From Plasmodium coatneyi (lineage: Eukaryota > Apicomplexa > Aconoidasida > Haemosporida > Plasmodiidae): a DNA stretch of 64,000 bases. The stretch lies in the NCBI RefSeq assembly GCF_001680005.1, contig NC_033561.1, positions 496,001 to 560,000 of the forward strand, written 5' to 3'. The notes beneath the pieces are model-generated. The model did no database searches. It was not told where the DNA came from and saw only the letters and a list, made by a program, of their open reading frames with translations. The position numbers were made by a program, and so were the translations under genes. Positions 11,549-22,315 of this stretch are shown piece by piece. Position 1 is the stretch's first letter, and every line of letters begins with the position of its first letter.

Positions 11549-13804
11549 ATGATGGGGGCACTAAAGGCGGACCCGCCGGAGGGAACCGCGCAAACGATAA
11601 GAAGCCACGTTTATCGGAAGGAGAGAAAATGCTGCATCTGCATGGTGAGCGATTTTTTCTACCCAAACTTGGGGGGAATAGAAACGCACATATTTGAATT
11701 GTCCAAGCAGTTAATAAAGAAAGGTAATCTCTGAAAGAGGAGTTTTGGAGAGACTACCACGCCATATGGGTTACAGCACTGCGGACGGCAGAGGGATGCT
11801 CCTTCCTGAGGGGTAGCTATTACAGAGACAAGTACACAGAGCAAGTTAATGATATGCTACCACCTTCCCCCCTCTTGGCAGGCTTCAAAGTAATCGTAGT
11901 GACCCACTGCTACAACAATCGACACGGAGTGAGATGGATGGGCAACGGCATTAAGGTGTATTACCTTCCCTTCGAAACATTCATGGACGTGGTGACCTTC
12001 CCGAACATAGTAGGGACGCTTCCCTTGTGCAGGAACATTTTGTACAGGGAGAAAGTTGACATAGTCCACGGACACCAGGTTCGTCACCTGCGACGATGGC
12101 CTAGTTGCGCCAGTCAGGCATATCTTAGCGGGGGCCCCCCCAACATAGGCACACATACACACGTGCCTACATACATTCACATGTGTGTGTTTCCCCCCCC
12201 AGGCGACGTCCGCCCTGGCGCACCAGTTCATCCTGCACGCAAAATCCCTTGGCCTAAAAACAATCTACACGGACCACTCGCTCTACAGCTTTTCAGACAA
12301 GGGGTGCATCCACGTTAACAAACTGCTGAAATATTGCATAAACGACGTCGACCATTCTATTTGTGTCTCTCATACGAACAGGGAAAATCTGGTTCTAAGG
12401 ACGGAAATCAATCCTTACAAAACATCCGTCATAGGTAATGCACTGGACACAACAAAATTCGTTCCTTGCATAAGCAAACGACCAAAATTGCCAACAATAA
12501 ATATTATTGTGATTAGTCGACTGACGTACAGGAAGGGAGTCGACCTGATCGCCAAAGTAATTCCTCTCGTGTGCCACAAGTACCCTTTTATCAATTTTAT
12601 AATTGGTGGAGATGGACCGAAAAGAATTCTCCTTGAAGAAATGAGGGAAAGAAACCACCTGCACAATTCAGTTGTTCTTTTAGGAAAAGTGAAACAGGAG
12701 AATGTAAAAAATATTTTACAAAGGGGACATATATTTTTAAATGCTTCTCTAACGGAGGCCTTTTGTATAGCCATTATCGAAGCGGCTAGCTGTGGACTGT
12801 TGGTCATTTCGACTGACGTCGGAGGTATCTCCGAGGTGTTGCCACACGACATGATGATTTTAGCCAAACCCAATCACATCGATTTATGCACAGCGGTTGA
12901 CAGTGCCCTGGAGAGGTTAAAGCACGTCGACTCGCAGTCCTTCCATGAACGGGTACTCCACTTGCGCCACCCCATATGTACAATAACGTCCCAACCGGGG
13001 GGAAAACACAAACTCAGACATAGCAATAACCCCTGAAAAAGAAAAAAAAAATACCCCCCCCAAACAACAACGCCCCCCTTTGCAGCTAACCAAAATGTAC
13101 TCGTGGGAAAAGGTCGCCGAGAAGACGGTACGGACGCATGTGTGTGTGTCATCACGTGGAAGGAGGGTCACCACATTTGTGCATGTGCCCGCTCCTGCAG
13201 TAAACTACGCTCAACATATTCTGCAAGGAGAAATTTCACTGACTTCCATCCCCCTTACATCGCAGGAAAAGGTCTACATGGACGTGCTTTCCTACGCGAA
13301 CCCGACCATTCTGAGTAGGATCAAGAAGATATACGACATAAACACGGTTTTTAGTAAGCAACTGAGGGGTGATCGGGTGTAGCGGGAGGAGAGAACATGC
13401 CTTCTATAGTAACCCCCCCCCAATTGGAATGATCTCCCCGCAATGATTCATTCGTCTGTTTCCACTTTTTTCAAGGTAAGGTGTACATTTTCATAATAAT
13501 GTTGAGTTACATAAGCTGCCGGTTGCTGGAGTGGCTCAAGCCGAGGTAAGGCGATCACCTGGAATACCCCCGACCTGGGTGTACACCAAGGGCATACAAT
13601 CACAATCACGCAGAAGTGTTCATGTGGATAACCCCCCACATACATATGCACATAAATATGCTCCCACGTTGCTCCCGTGGGATGGTCTTGTTGCCAACTT
13701 CGTCTTCGTAATAAATTCCCCCCCCACGCACACACTTTATTTTCCCCATCAGGGAGGACATCGAGGAGGCCATCAGCTTTCCCCACTTCATTGAAGAGGA
13801 TTAG
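11549..13804 (+). CDS. PIGA: PIG-A: GlcNAc transferase subunit for GPI anchor synthesis (7 exons)
   Basis: Exons 11549-11723, 11882-12078, 12203-12952, 13086-13127, 13266-13353, 13476-13545 and 13753-13804 join in phase to give 457 residues. It is a GT4-type glycosyltransferase. The N-terminal Rossmann half carries CMVSDFFYPNLGGIETHI (about 31-48) and VDIVHGHQ. The PIG-A hallmark TDHSLYSFSD and VCVSHTNRENLVLR follow. The C-terminal half has ISRLTYRKGVDL, GDGPKR and the catalytic E-x7-E motif at about 309-317 (EAFCIAIIE). A membrane helix at about 420-438 anchors it in the ER. The enzyme transfers GlcNAc from UDP-GlcNAc to phosphatidylinositol, the first step of GPI synthesis, which supplies anchors for merozoite surface proteins. 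The last four exons are only 42-88 bp. Confidence 0.93.
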
Positions 13805-14051
13805 CCGCCGCAGTGGAAAAACGGAAATGTGACGACCTGGCGATGGTTACGTACAGAATATAGCAGGGTTCCCATCTGCAACTTTCCCCCTACCCCGTGT
13901 GTACCCCCGCGGTGGAACAGTATGCCTCCGAATGAAACAAAAAAAATGAGGCACTACTACAACACAAGGGGGGAAGAGGTGGGACAATGAAATGCTCACC
14001 TCCAGATGATGATGCCCCCTTTGCCAATCTCCCAGTCCATGCAGGTTTAAA

Positions 14052-16206
14052 CTACGCCTGCGACTCCAGCAAGTTAAACTCGTGCTGAATTATCTTATAG
14101 TTAAGCACATAGTTAATGTTGTACTGGGCTCTGTACTTGAGGGGAAATTGCCTGTACTTCATATCCATGTAGTTAAGCAGCAGCACTTCGTAAAGCTGGT
14201 TGGTCAATTCGAGGTACCCATGTTCATAGTTGTAGTGAATAATGTTCACGTCAATGAGACCAAGCAAAATGGGGTTATTCAGGTTTATTATATTTTTACA
14301 AAAAATTTTTTTTTTTTTTAAAAAGTATTTGATGGCTTCAAAAATGGTGAAGTAGAATTGGATATACGTTAGTCCTTCCTTCGTTGTTTCTTTTTCAACT
14401 TGTTGTCCTCCCTCCCCCTGTGTGGAGCTTCCGCTCCTCTTTAACCGTTCAACATTTGGAAGGCTAAAGAAAGTGCGTACTTTCCTCTCGAAGTCGAGGA
14501 TAAATGTGTGTAAAATATTCTCATGTATATTTTTTAAAAATTCCTTCTGCTGCTCCAACTTTCGATGTTGTACAATTTCTTCGATGGTGTTACTCCTTAC
14601 GTTGACTTGCCCCTCTTCATCCATGTCGTAAGTAACGTTTTGTTTTTTTTCCGCTTCAATTTGGTTCCTCATTTTGTCTTCATCAAACTGGCTGTTCAGA
14701 TCATGTAACCCTTTACAAACTGTTTTTACTAAGTGGGCATTCCCCCCTATGATGTCGTAAATACACTTGACCACCTTTTCGTTCTTCACATAATTAGGAA
14801 TGACTAAACACCTGACCATGTCGTAGGAAAGTTCGTTTATTTCGATTAGATGTTCCCTTATGAGGTGATACTTCTGCAGCTCCTTCTTCGTCAGGTTGTG
14901 AGTATTGGGGGGGAAGTCACTCTCCCTAACTAGGTTCCCATTTATTTGCGGTGATTTCTCTGCACCGTCGCCAGTGCTACCACCGTGTCGAACATTGCCA
15001 ACATGCCTCACCACCAGGTTATTAAAAACGAACACAAACTTCATCATCTCTATATTCTTAATGGAGTGAAAAATGACCGGGACGTTGTGCCTGTCCACAT
15101 TTTCTTCACACCATTTGGCAAAAAAGTGGAAATTCCGCGCGGGCTGAGGACCCAAAAGGAAACAATGCAAATTATAAAAAATGAAACAAAAATTGTATCC
15201 ATATTTGCTTCGTAAAAAGTTAATTAAAGACAAAAAATAACCATAGAGGAATAGTCCACTAGAAAAATTGGTAAGAATTCCCTCCGAGTTGTTCATACAA
15301 TACTGGTATTCTTCACACTCTGCCAACATTTTTAAAAAATATAAAAACGCGCTGAATTCATTTAACTCATGTACAAAACATTTTACGTTTAATTTTTTTC
15401 AAAAGGATGTTTAAAAAGGAAAGAAAATTATCACACGTGTAGTTGTTCTTTTCCAACAAGTTTATCCACTTGGCGATGTTCTTCCTGTCTTGGTCATTCA
15501 AATAATCATACATTTGTGGGGTGTTTAATATGTGTTTGAATAGGACTGGGAATTTCGCAAAAAGGGCGTCTCCCCCATCGTTTACTCTTCCCCCCAAGAT
15601 GAACTGCTCATAAATATTGCTCATCTTTATCTTTCCACTTGCCACGTCGCTGTTTACTTCTTTCATCAATTTGTACCTTAGGAACTCTTCCAACTTGTGT
15701 AATTTCACGGAGAAGGGGATGATCGATTCGTTTTGGTTTACGTCTTTAAAGTCGTACTCGAAAAAAATACTTCTTCTGCTTCCTTTTCCTTCTCCATGAA
15801 GATGCCCCCCGTGGTGGGGAACACCATTTGGCTCGCTCCCCAAATGGGACTGCCCTCTTAAAAACACGTCCTTCGCCTTTTGTATGAAAAACTTCTTCCC
15901 CACACCTTCCGCCCCCAAGACAAAGTAACAAGGGTAGGGGGATCCCCGACCCCCTCCTCCGTTACGCTTATTAGTAAAATTCTCCTCTCCAAAAATGTTC
16001 ATAATTCTTTTTATATAATCCTGCCTAACAACCGTTTTCCACGTTTCCTTAAAGCTATCCTTCTCCTTCTGTACGCATCTTTGCCCGACATTTGTGCTGT
16101 ACTCAAAATGGTAGAAGTGCCATTGACCCTTCTTCCTCTTACGGGGCGTCATTATCCTCCCCAGCTTGTTCATTTGTCTCACCAATTTCTCGTTACGACA
16201 CAGCAT
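14052..16206 (-). CDS. P-loop (AAA/ORC-like?) conserved protein interrupted by one frameshift
   Basis: Two minus-strand frames make one protein of about 704 residues. Frame 1 runs 16206-15367; frame 2 starts within the overlap and runs to 14052. They join seamlessly if the run of seven T (15393-15399) is read as six: the frame then goes LLKKLNVKCFVHELNEF straight into the second half. Near residues 95-105 is a Walker-A-like loop, VLGAEGVGKKFF, with Lys in place of Ser/Thr after the key Lys. VKCFVHELNEF, at the frame junction, could be a degenerate Walker B. The second half holds an acidic/basic linker and an alpha-helical C-terminus. The layout recalls AAA+ origin-recognition subunits, but I cannot name it. 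An intron, a sequencing error or a real disruption could explain the shift. Confidence 0.6.
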
Positions 16207-16866
16207 CGTGTGGCTCTCATCCAGGTTCTCCCTTTCAGTGGCCTCATCGGGCTGTATGGTCCTTCCTGCGCATACAGTATGTGCTTGTGCAGTACTTCAT
16301 GCGGGACAGGCTTTCACATTTCTTCTTTTCATTACTAACAAATTGGGCGCACTTTATAAAAAGGGGGTAACAAACTTTTTTCTACATCCACATCGCGCAG
16401 TAAAGTGGAAAAAAGGATGCCAGTTGAATCGCCTCCCCACAAAGGAGAACACATTTGAAGAGCGCACACAAACTGATTTCCCTCCAACGTTCTTCGAATT
16501 TTTTTTTTTTTTTTTTTTTACAACGTAGTAAGCAAATAAAGTATGTTCCTCCTGGGCATGAGTAGAAAAAAGAAAAAAATCGCCAAACGGGTTTCTCAAA
16601 ATGCGGGTAAAGGTGCACAAAAAAATTGGCAAACCAATAGTGTTGATCGTATGGTCGACCAAATCGCGTGACGCTGTTCATATATTTTCTTGCACCAGTG
16701 ATGGGAACAAATTCACAACTGCGGAAAAAGGAGTAGGCACCTGGTTATGCACCTCCTTGGTGCTAATTGCTACAACGTCGTTTTTCCCATTTCGAAGGAT
16801 CCCCCGATCTTTTGTGGCACTCCTTCCTCTGTGTGTATGCCGTATGCCAACACTTTGAGCACTTCA

Positions 16867-16899
<33 letters not shown>

Positions 16900-17138
16900 C
16901 TGCTTAAAATGGTGAGACACTTTGTCAAGTCCCCTCGTTTTTACAAAATGGGGCATATTTCTAGTAGACACGTGGAATGAGCACCATTCTCCACCTTTGC
17001 CAAGTTTGTGCAACTCGCATGTGTTGCTTCCCAAATTGTTTTAACCTCCATTCGACGCACGCAAGGGAAAATACAAAAACTGAAAATATAAAAACGAAAA
17101 GTACAAAACTTTGGCCAACACCCCTGTCCACCCCCAAA
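16207..17138. other. divergent intergenic region
   Basis: About 0.93 kb between the minus-strand P-loop gene and the plus-strand 149-residue gene. It contains a T run (about 16499-16519) and a 31-nt A run (about 16867-16897). In-frame sequence upstream of the P-loop ATG reads as plausible protein for about 27 codons but reaches a stop before any ATG. Promoters for both genes are expected here. Confidence 0.5.
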
Positions 17139-18136
17139 ATGAATGACTTCGTGCATGAAGATATCGAACTGAAACGCCGGGCGTGGGCCCTGCACTTCTC
17201 CGAAAGGCGAATCAACAACAAATTTAAGTTCGCCAAAAGGGGGAATAAAAAATACGTGACGACGTGGGTCAAGGTGTGAGGAGCGTTTCCAATTCTTCTG
17301 CGCTGAATTAGTGTCTGCGCAAGTTGATACAACAATGTATGTCTATGTGCGCCTGTTCATGCCCCCCCGAACTACACTCCACTCAGCAAAAAGACCAAAC
17401 GGGTTTATTCGAAAGATGGGTGAAGAAGACACAGCTAAATGAGGTACACTTGTTTTTTGGTTTTTTTTTTCTCTCACTCTGTTCATCATGGAAAGAGCAG
17501 ACAGTTGAGTCATCGACCAAGATTCTTCCCAGCCTTCTCCTGTCTTCTTCCACCTATCCATTTGTTAGAAGTACAAACCGGAGGATGAACAGCTCGAAGG
17601 GAACAGCCATAAGGCAAAAATGGAGAGGTAAATTTTTAGTTTTCTTCCCACCCCTCCGTTCATCAGCCATTTTTTATTACACATGAAAAGAAATTTTTCG
17701 GTGTGTTAAAACGTTCAGTAGCTACAATGTGCGTCAGTGAAAAGGCCACCAAAAGAAAAAAAAAGAAAAGTACATATCCACATGTGTTCTCGGAGTAGAT
17801 GTACCTTCATGCCTGTTGCACGCTCGACCCACTCAGCAGGGAGGACCCAAACATGACCCCCCAAAGGAACTGGACGAGGAGGAGCACCAGGATAAATTTA
17901 CAAAGCATTCTTGACAAGGAGACCTACAGAAGATACTATGTTGATCCCCCGAGCGATTTGTACGTAGAAAAAAAAAAATAAAAAAATGAAAATTTTTGTA
18001 ATGTGTGTGCCTCGTGTTTTCATGCGCCAACGTGTTTGCACCGTTTGAATGACGCAGCTCGGTGGAGGAAGATGAAACAGAGCAAGAGAAGAAAAAGGAA
18101 GTGAAGAAGCACGCAAGCGAACCAAACCCCAAGTGA
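17139..18136 (+). CDS. conserved-looking 149-residue protein, function unknown (5 exons)
   Basis: Exons 17139-17273, 17387-17443, 17569-17627, 17840-17959 and 18058-18136 all have GT-AG ends, and the phases (0, 0, 2, 2) fit together without a stop, which is strong support. The protein starts MNDFVHEDIELKRRAWALHF and is basic and aromatic in its first 65 residues. It then has an acidic linker (KYKPEDEQLEGN), a second basic block (RNWTRRSTRINLQSILDKETYRRYY) and a Glu/Lys-rich tail (SVEEDETEQEKKKEVKK). No signal peptide or membrane helix is seen. The small size, basic helices and lysine-rich end would suit an RNA- or ribosome-associated protein, but I do not recognise it. Exon 4 could begin one codon earlier at 17837. 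Confidence 0.65.
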
Positions 18137-19348
18137 CGGATAGACAGGTCAGTTTTGCGCATGCAGGACAGGAATCCAAACCGTTCGTCGGCCACACCAC
18201 CACAATGTCCCCCCAAGGAAGGGGCAACCCCTTTAAAATAAAAGAACGTGGGGCACTCCACCCCATTGTAACCAAACTGGTGCGATTTACGTAAGAATGT
18301 AAGCAAGCTTCGTACACATTTGGGGGATTCACCTGAACAGAGCCCTGTCACCATTCGTTCGACAGTGGGAGCCAGGAAAATTGCTCACTGCATTTCATCT
18401 CTTCCAACATGCGTACTCATTTGTGCAAAAAAAAAAAAAAATTAACAAAGTAGCCGCAGAATAGCATTATATGACTTACCATGACTGTACGTGAGCAAAA
18501 CAGAAAAAACTTAATATATACAAGCAGGTGAATGCTCCCAAGTACAGGGACGGGGAGTACTTCATCATTGCCTTTTATTGCCTCCCCAAAAAGCCTCTGG
18601 ACTACATGGACAGATTGAAGTTAAAAAGAAAAGGGACACCTATAAGTCACAAAATTCTACATTCCACGTGTTGGACACACCTTGCTCACTTGACTCATAT
18701 TTCTTCGTTTCCCGAGGATCAAATTAAAATTAAATAATTCACAGATGGTGAAATTTTAAACTGAAAAATGGGTGAAACAAAAAGGAACAATCTGCGGCAT
18801 GGCGAGGGTGTTCATTTGTTTGTGTGTTGGTGGGGGGATAATAAATCTCAAAAAAAAAAAAAAAAACGCACAATTAAGGGTAGTGTTAAAACGCAGGCGT
18901 AAACGCAAACGCAACACAGGCGCTGAACACGATGGGTGGGTAGCACATCGTGATGTGCGCAAATGAGCCCTCCATGTTTACTTAAAAATGGAAGTGGGCA
19001 TTTTCCTGAACTGCGCGTGTATACATGTGGGGAACGTCGGGGGTGGATATGCGTGGACATACATCTTGTCCTGTGTATATACACTGGCATAACCCAACGC
19101 TTGATGAAAAAAAAAAAGAGTGATGCGCGGAATGGCAATTAAGAAGGAGAATGAAAAAAAAAGGGTAATAAATTGCGTTATAATGAAGAAAAGAAAAACA
19201 TATTAACATGGTTTGAATAACCTAATTTGAGTGACCTACGTGGGGTAAAATAATCCAAACGATCAACACACACTCGCATGTGCAACACGCCTGGACGCTC
19301 CAGCAGACCCAGCTACCATTTGTACGTTGAAAAAAAAAAAAAAAAAAA
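18137..19348. other. convergent intergenic region
   Basis: A 1.2-kb gap between the 3' ends of the 149-residue gene (+) and DCP1 (-). A runs lie at about 18427-18440, 18850-18866 and 19330-19348. Only one exon-like stretch (18528-18737) stands out and is listed separately. Confidence 0.5.
18528..18737 (+). other. exon-like open stretch, unassigned
   Basis: An open stretch follows a good splice acceptor (AG at 18526-18527). Its beginning, VNAPKYRDGEYFIIAFYCLP, then KKPLDYMDRLKLKRKG, looks coding. There is no ATG at its start, so it would have to be a downstream exon. I could not join it in frame to the 149-residue gene without using a weak donor inside that gene's last exon (GAA|GTGAAG). It could be an alternative last exon, or chance. 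Confidence 0.2.
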
Positions 19349-22315
19349 TTACATAATATTTTTGCTGGTTACCAACTTTTTCCACAACAAATTAACAAAC
19401 TCGTCAGACTGCAAAGTCTCCTTGATGACGTTATGGATGGTGTTCCTACTCAGAAGGATGCTCCTGTTTTTGTAGTCCTCCATGCCACTGTAGCTGTCCG
19501 TTCTTTCGTCTTCATACTTGAGCAGCTGCTTATCGTGGGGGCTGTACCCAGGGTGGTTATTCATCCTTGGCATTTCGCCCTCATCAAATGGGTTGTTGTG
19601 GCTGCGCTTATCGAGGTGGCTTCCAACATGGCTCCCAACATGACTGCCCATCCGGTTGGTCACTCGATGGTCACTCTTCTCCCTCCTCTCTCCACTTCCA
19701 CCAGCTCTTTGCATCTTCAACAGCATGTCATACGAATCTGTGTTGAACTCGTTAATGCTATCATGAACCCCGTGGTAATTTACACCGTCACCCCCCAGGA
19801 CGTGATTCGTTCTGTCTGCTTTTTGCTTAATAATATCAAGCAAAGCGTTGGTCATATTTTTCTCATCGTCCATAGTTCCATTACTCACTTCGACTTCTTT
19901 GCTGTGCAGACTTTCGATGGAGTTGTTCTGAAATGACGGTCTACCCAGGTAGGCTTTCTCCACTGGGTGGTTGTTGGTTACGCGTTCTTCACTAGAGTCT
20001 GATTTTCCTTTTGCGTACTTCATGGCCTTCCCGTTTATCTCTTCCGCGGAAAGGGGGAGCATCTGCAGGTCGTTCCCTTGGGGGTGATTCATCTGCATGC
20101 CGTTAATTGGCACTCCATTCATGACCATCCCATTCATCTGCATTCCCCTGAGCTGCATTTCCCTGAGTTGCATCTCCCTAAATTGTAACTCCCTCATCTG
20201 CATTTCCCTAAGCTGCAGCCCTCTCTTTTGCATATTGGCCTCGAACTCTTTGTCGCCAAGCGCGTTACTAATCTGGGTCATTCCTGCGCTATCACCACTA
20301 GCAACGGCGCTGATACTACCATTCGCATTCGCATTCGTAACTGCATTTCCATTTGCACATCCGCCAGCGGGTACTTCCCCACTTGCGCCCTTCTTCTTCT
20401 TTTTCTTCTTCTTATCCTCCACCTCGTCCTCCTTCACGTCGCCGTTCTTGCTCAACCCCAGTAGATTCATGATGGCTTCTCCCCCGGAAATGGCGCTGCC
20501 CTTGTCATTCGGGTGGACGGCACCACCACCACCTCCCTTGGGTTCCACAACAGGGTTGTTCGTTCCACCTACACTACCCCTTGGCATATCTTCGCTCTTT
20601 CTACCCTCGTAAAAATCGTTCCCTGGTAACTTTTTCATATTATCCTTTCCCTTTTCGACGCCCGTTTCCCCTTCCATGGGTAGCCCCTTAATGAGATAGA
20701 GCAATTTCCTTCCAACCTTGTCATTAAAGTCGACGTTGTTTTGTTGCGCCACCCCTTTCACATTCGAATCGCATCCACCGAGGCCTTCCTCCCCAGGCGC
20801 ATCCTTCATTTTGTTTTTCTGTCCAATGGCCTCCATCCCATTCACGCCTCCGCTTCCACCCCCACTAGACTTATATAAGTGCTTCAAATAATTCCCATAA
20901 ATGGCGTTGGCAGCTCCTGGGGGTATATGTCCACCCTCACCCGCGGGCAAATTCATCTTTCCATATAAGTTCTCTAGCTTACTATTCCCCATTAATTCAA
21001 AATTCTTCTCATAATCGTTATCCCTGCCATTTTCTGGTGCCATCATGGGGATGACGTTCTTAGCATTTGCCTTTCTCTGTACGTTGTTATCCCCACCGCT
21101 GACCACCCCTGCGTGGTTCATCCCTCCTTTGGGAAGTTCCTCTTCGTGTCCATTCATTAGCATATTCTTGGACGAAGAATCATTCGGCTTCGCCCCCATA
21201 ATTCCTCCTATCGCAGTTCCCTCGTTAACGCCATTTTCCCCTTTGGACAGTATAAAGTTAATATTTTTACTGTTTACGTAGCCGACATTGGCGCCAATCG
21301 CAGGACCGCTAATGTCCGAGTTTCCCTGATTAGCGGTACCACTGACGAAAGGAGCATCCTCCCCCCTGTCCACTAACTCTTTCAGCATATTATATATCTT
21401 CTCCTTTTCCTCGGTGCTATAAAACCACAAGCTGTAGGTACTTTTCAAATTACTCTCTTCATTATGTATTCGATAAAAAATATAATTCTGATCTGTGGAC
21501 AAGTTGATACGTCCGTGAATGTCTTGTACTAAATGATTTTCGTTTTTTTTGTTTGTAATTATAAGTCGGTACGTTGGTTTTATGGACCTCCTAACAATAT
21601 AAAGGAAACCTTCAATGTCCGCTCGAACCCATTTTAGTTCATCTTCCTTCATTTTGTACACTGTCACAAATGAGGATTTCATGATTATTTCTGTGATATA
21701 TATATCTATACTTTTGAGCATTTTAAAACATATTTTTTCTCTCAACATACTAACTTCTTCGTTTAGTTTTTCCTCCTTATTTCCTTTCCGTCCTGTGTTT
21801 TGGCTTCTACCTCCATTTGCGTGACTCAAATTGGCTCCACTAGGGTTCAACCCAATGGTGTTATCCCCATTCCCTTTTGTACCACCGGCATTGTTCGTGA
21901 AAGCCTGATTACTCCTCCCGTCACCATGTGCACCACTATCCTCCCCGTGACCCGCACCCTCCATGGTACCTTTCATTTTTTCCTTGTACTCTCCAACTTT
22001 CTTCGGGCCGTACGCGTTATAATCATACGGATAGGCGTTCTTGACATATTTTGCCGCCTGCGCATGGTGGGGGTTTCCTCCGCCACTATTCTGGGGGCCA
22101 CTCACCACGGTGCTATTCGTTGCGCTATTGGCGACCTTACCGGCGGGGGGCGCCTCCGCCCGACTCTTCTTCCCATCCGCCGGAGTACCTCCTCCTGGCA
22201 CTTTTCCACCATTCTTGGACTCAGTAAAATTGTAGGAACCATTCATATCATAACGGTTCACACGGCTTTTCACCTTGCCGTAGCTAGTGGCCGCGGGGAT
22301 ATTTTTTTTTTTCAT
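19349..22315 (-). CDS. DCP1: DCP1, mRNA decapping complex cofactor, expanded
   Basis: Single exon, 988 residues from the ATG at 22315. Residues about 185-320 form the DCP1 EVH1-like domain: the helix MLKSIDIYITEII, strands FVTVYKM..LKWVRADIEGFLYIVRR, IIT.., and YSLWFYSTEEKEKIYNMLKEL. The last ~35 residues (LSRNTIHNVIKETLQSDEFV, NLLWKKL) match the C-terminal trimerisation helix of metazoan DCP1. DCP1 activates the DCP2 cap hydrolase in cytoplasmic mRNA decay bodies. Between the domains are about 600 residues of Gly/Asn-rich low complexity, a poly-Lys stretch, and a Met/Gln-rich repeat (about 693-745) built from units such as MQLRE and MQMNG. Animal DCP1a is about 580 residues, so this copy is enlarged, as is common in Plasmodium. 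Confidence 0.92.
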   Translation of the reverse strand: MKKKNIPAATSYGKVKSRVNRYDMNGSYNFTESKNGGKVPGGGTPADGKKSRAEAPPAGKVANSATNSTVVSGPQNSGGGNPHHAQAAKYVKNAYPYDYNAYGPKKVGEYKEKMKGTMEGAGHGEDSGAHGDGRSNQAFTNNAGGTKGNGDNTIGLNPSGANLSHANGGRSQNTGRKGNKEEKLNEEVSMLREKICFKMLKSIDIYITEIIMKSSFVTVYKMKEDELKWVRADIEGFLYIVRRSIKPTYRLIITNKKNENHLVQDIHGRINLSTDQNYIFYRIHNEESNLKSTYSLWFYSTEEKEKIYNMLKELVDRGEDAPFVSGTANQGNSDISGPAIGANVGYVNSKNINFILSKGENGVNEGTAIGGIMGAKPNDSSSKNMLMNGHEEELPKGGMNHAGVVSGGDNNVQRKANAKNVIPMMAPENGRDNDYEKNFELMGNSKLENLYGKMNLPAGEGGHIPPGAANAIYGNYLKHLYKSSGGGSGGVNGMEAIGQKNKMKDAPGEEGLGGCDSNVKGVAQQNNVDFNDKVGRKLLYLIKGLPMEGETGVEKGKDNMKKLPGNDFYEGRKSEDMPRGSVGGTNNPVVEPKGGGGGAVHPNDKGSAISGGEAIMNLLGLSKNGDVKEDEVEDKKKKKKKKGASGEVPAGGCANGNAVTNANANGSISAVASGDSAGMTQISNALGDKEFEANMQKRGLQLREMQMRELQFREMQLREMQLRGMQMNGMVMNGVPINGMQMNHPQGNDLQMLPLSAEEINGKAMKYAKGKSDSSEERVTNNHPVEKAYLGRPSFQNNSIESLHSKEVEVSNGTMDDEKNMTNALLDIIKQKADRTNHVLGGDGVNYHGVHDSINEFNTDSYDMLLKMQRAGGSGERREKSDHRVTNRMGSHVGSHVGSHLDKRSHNNPFDEGEMPRMNNHPGYSPHDKQLLKYEDERTDSYSGMEDYKNRSILLSRNTIHNVIKETLQSDEFVNLLWKKLVTSKNIM

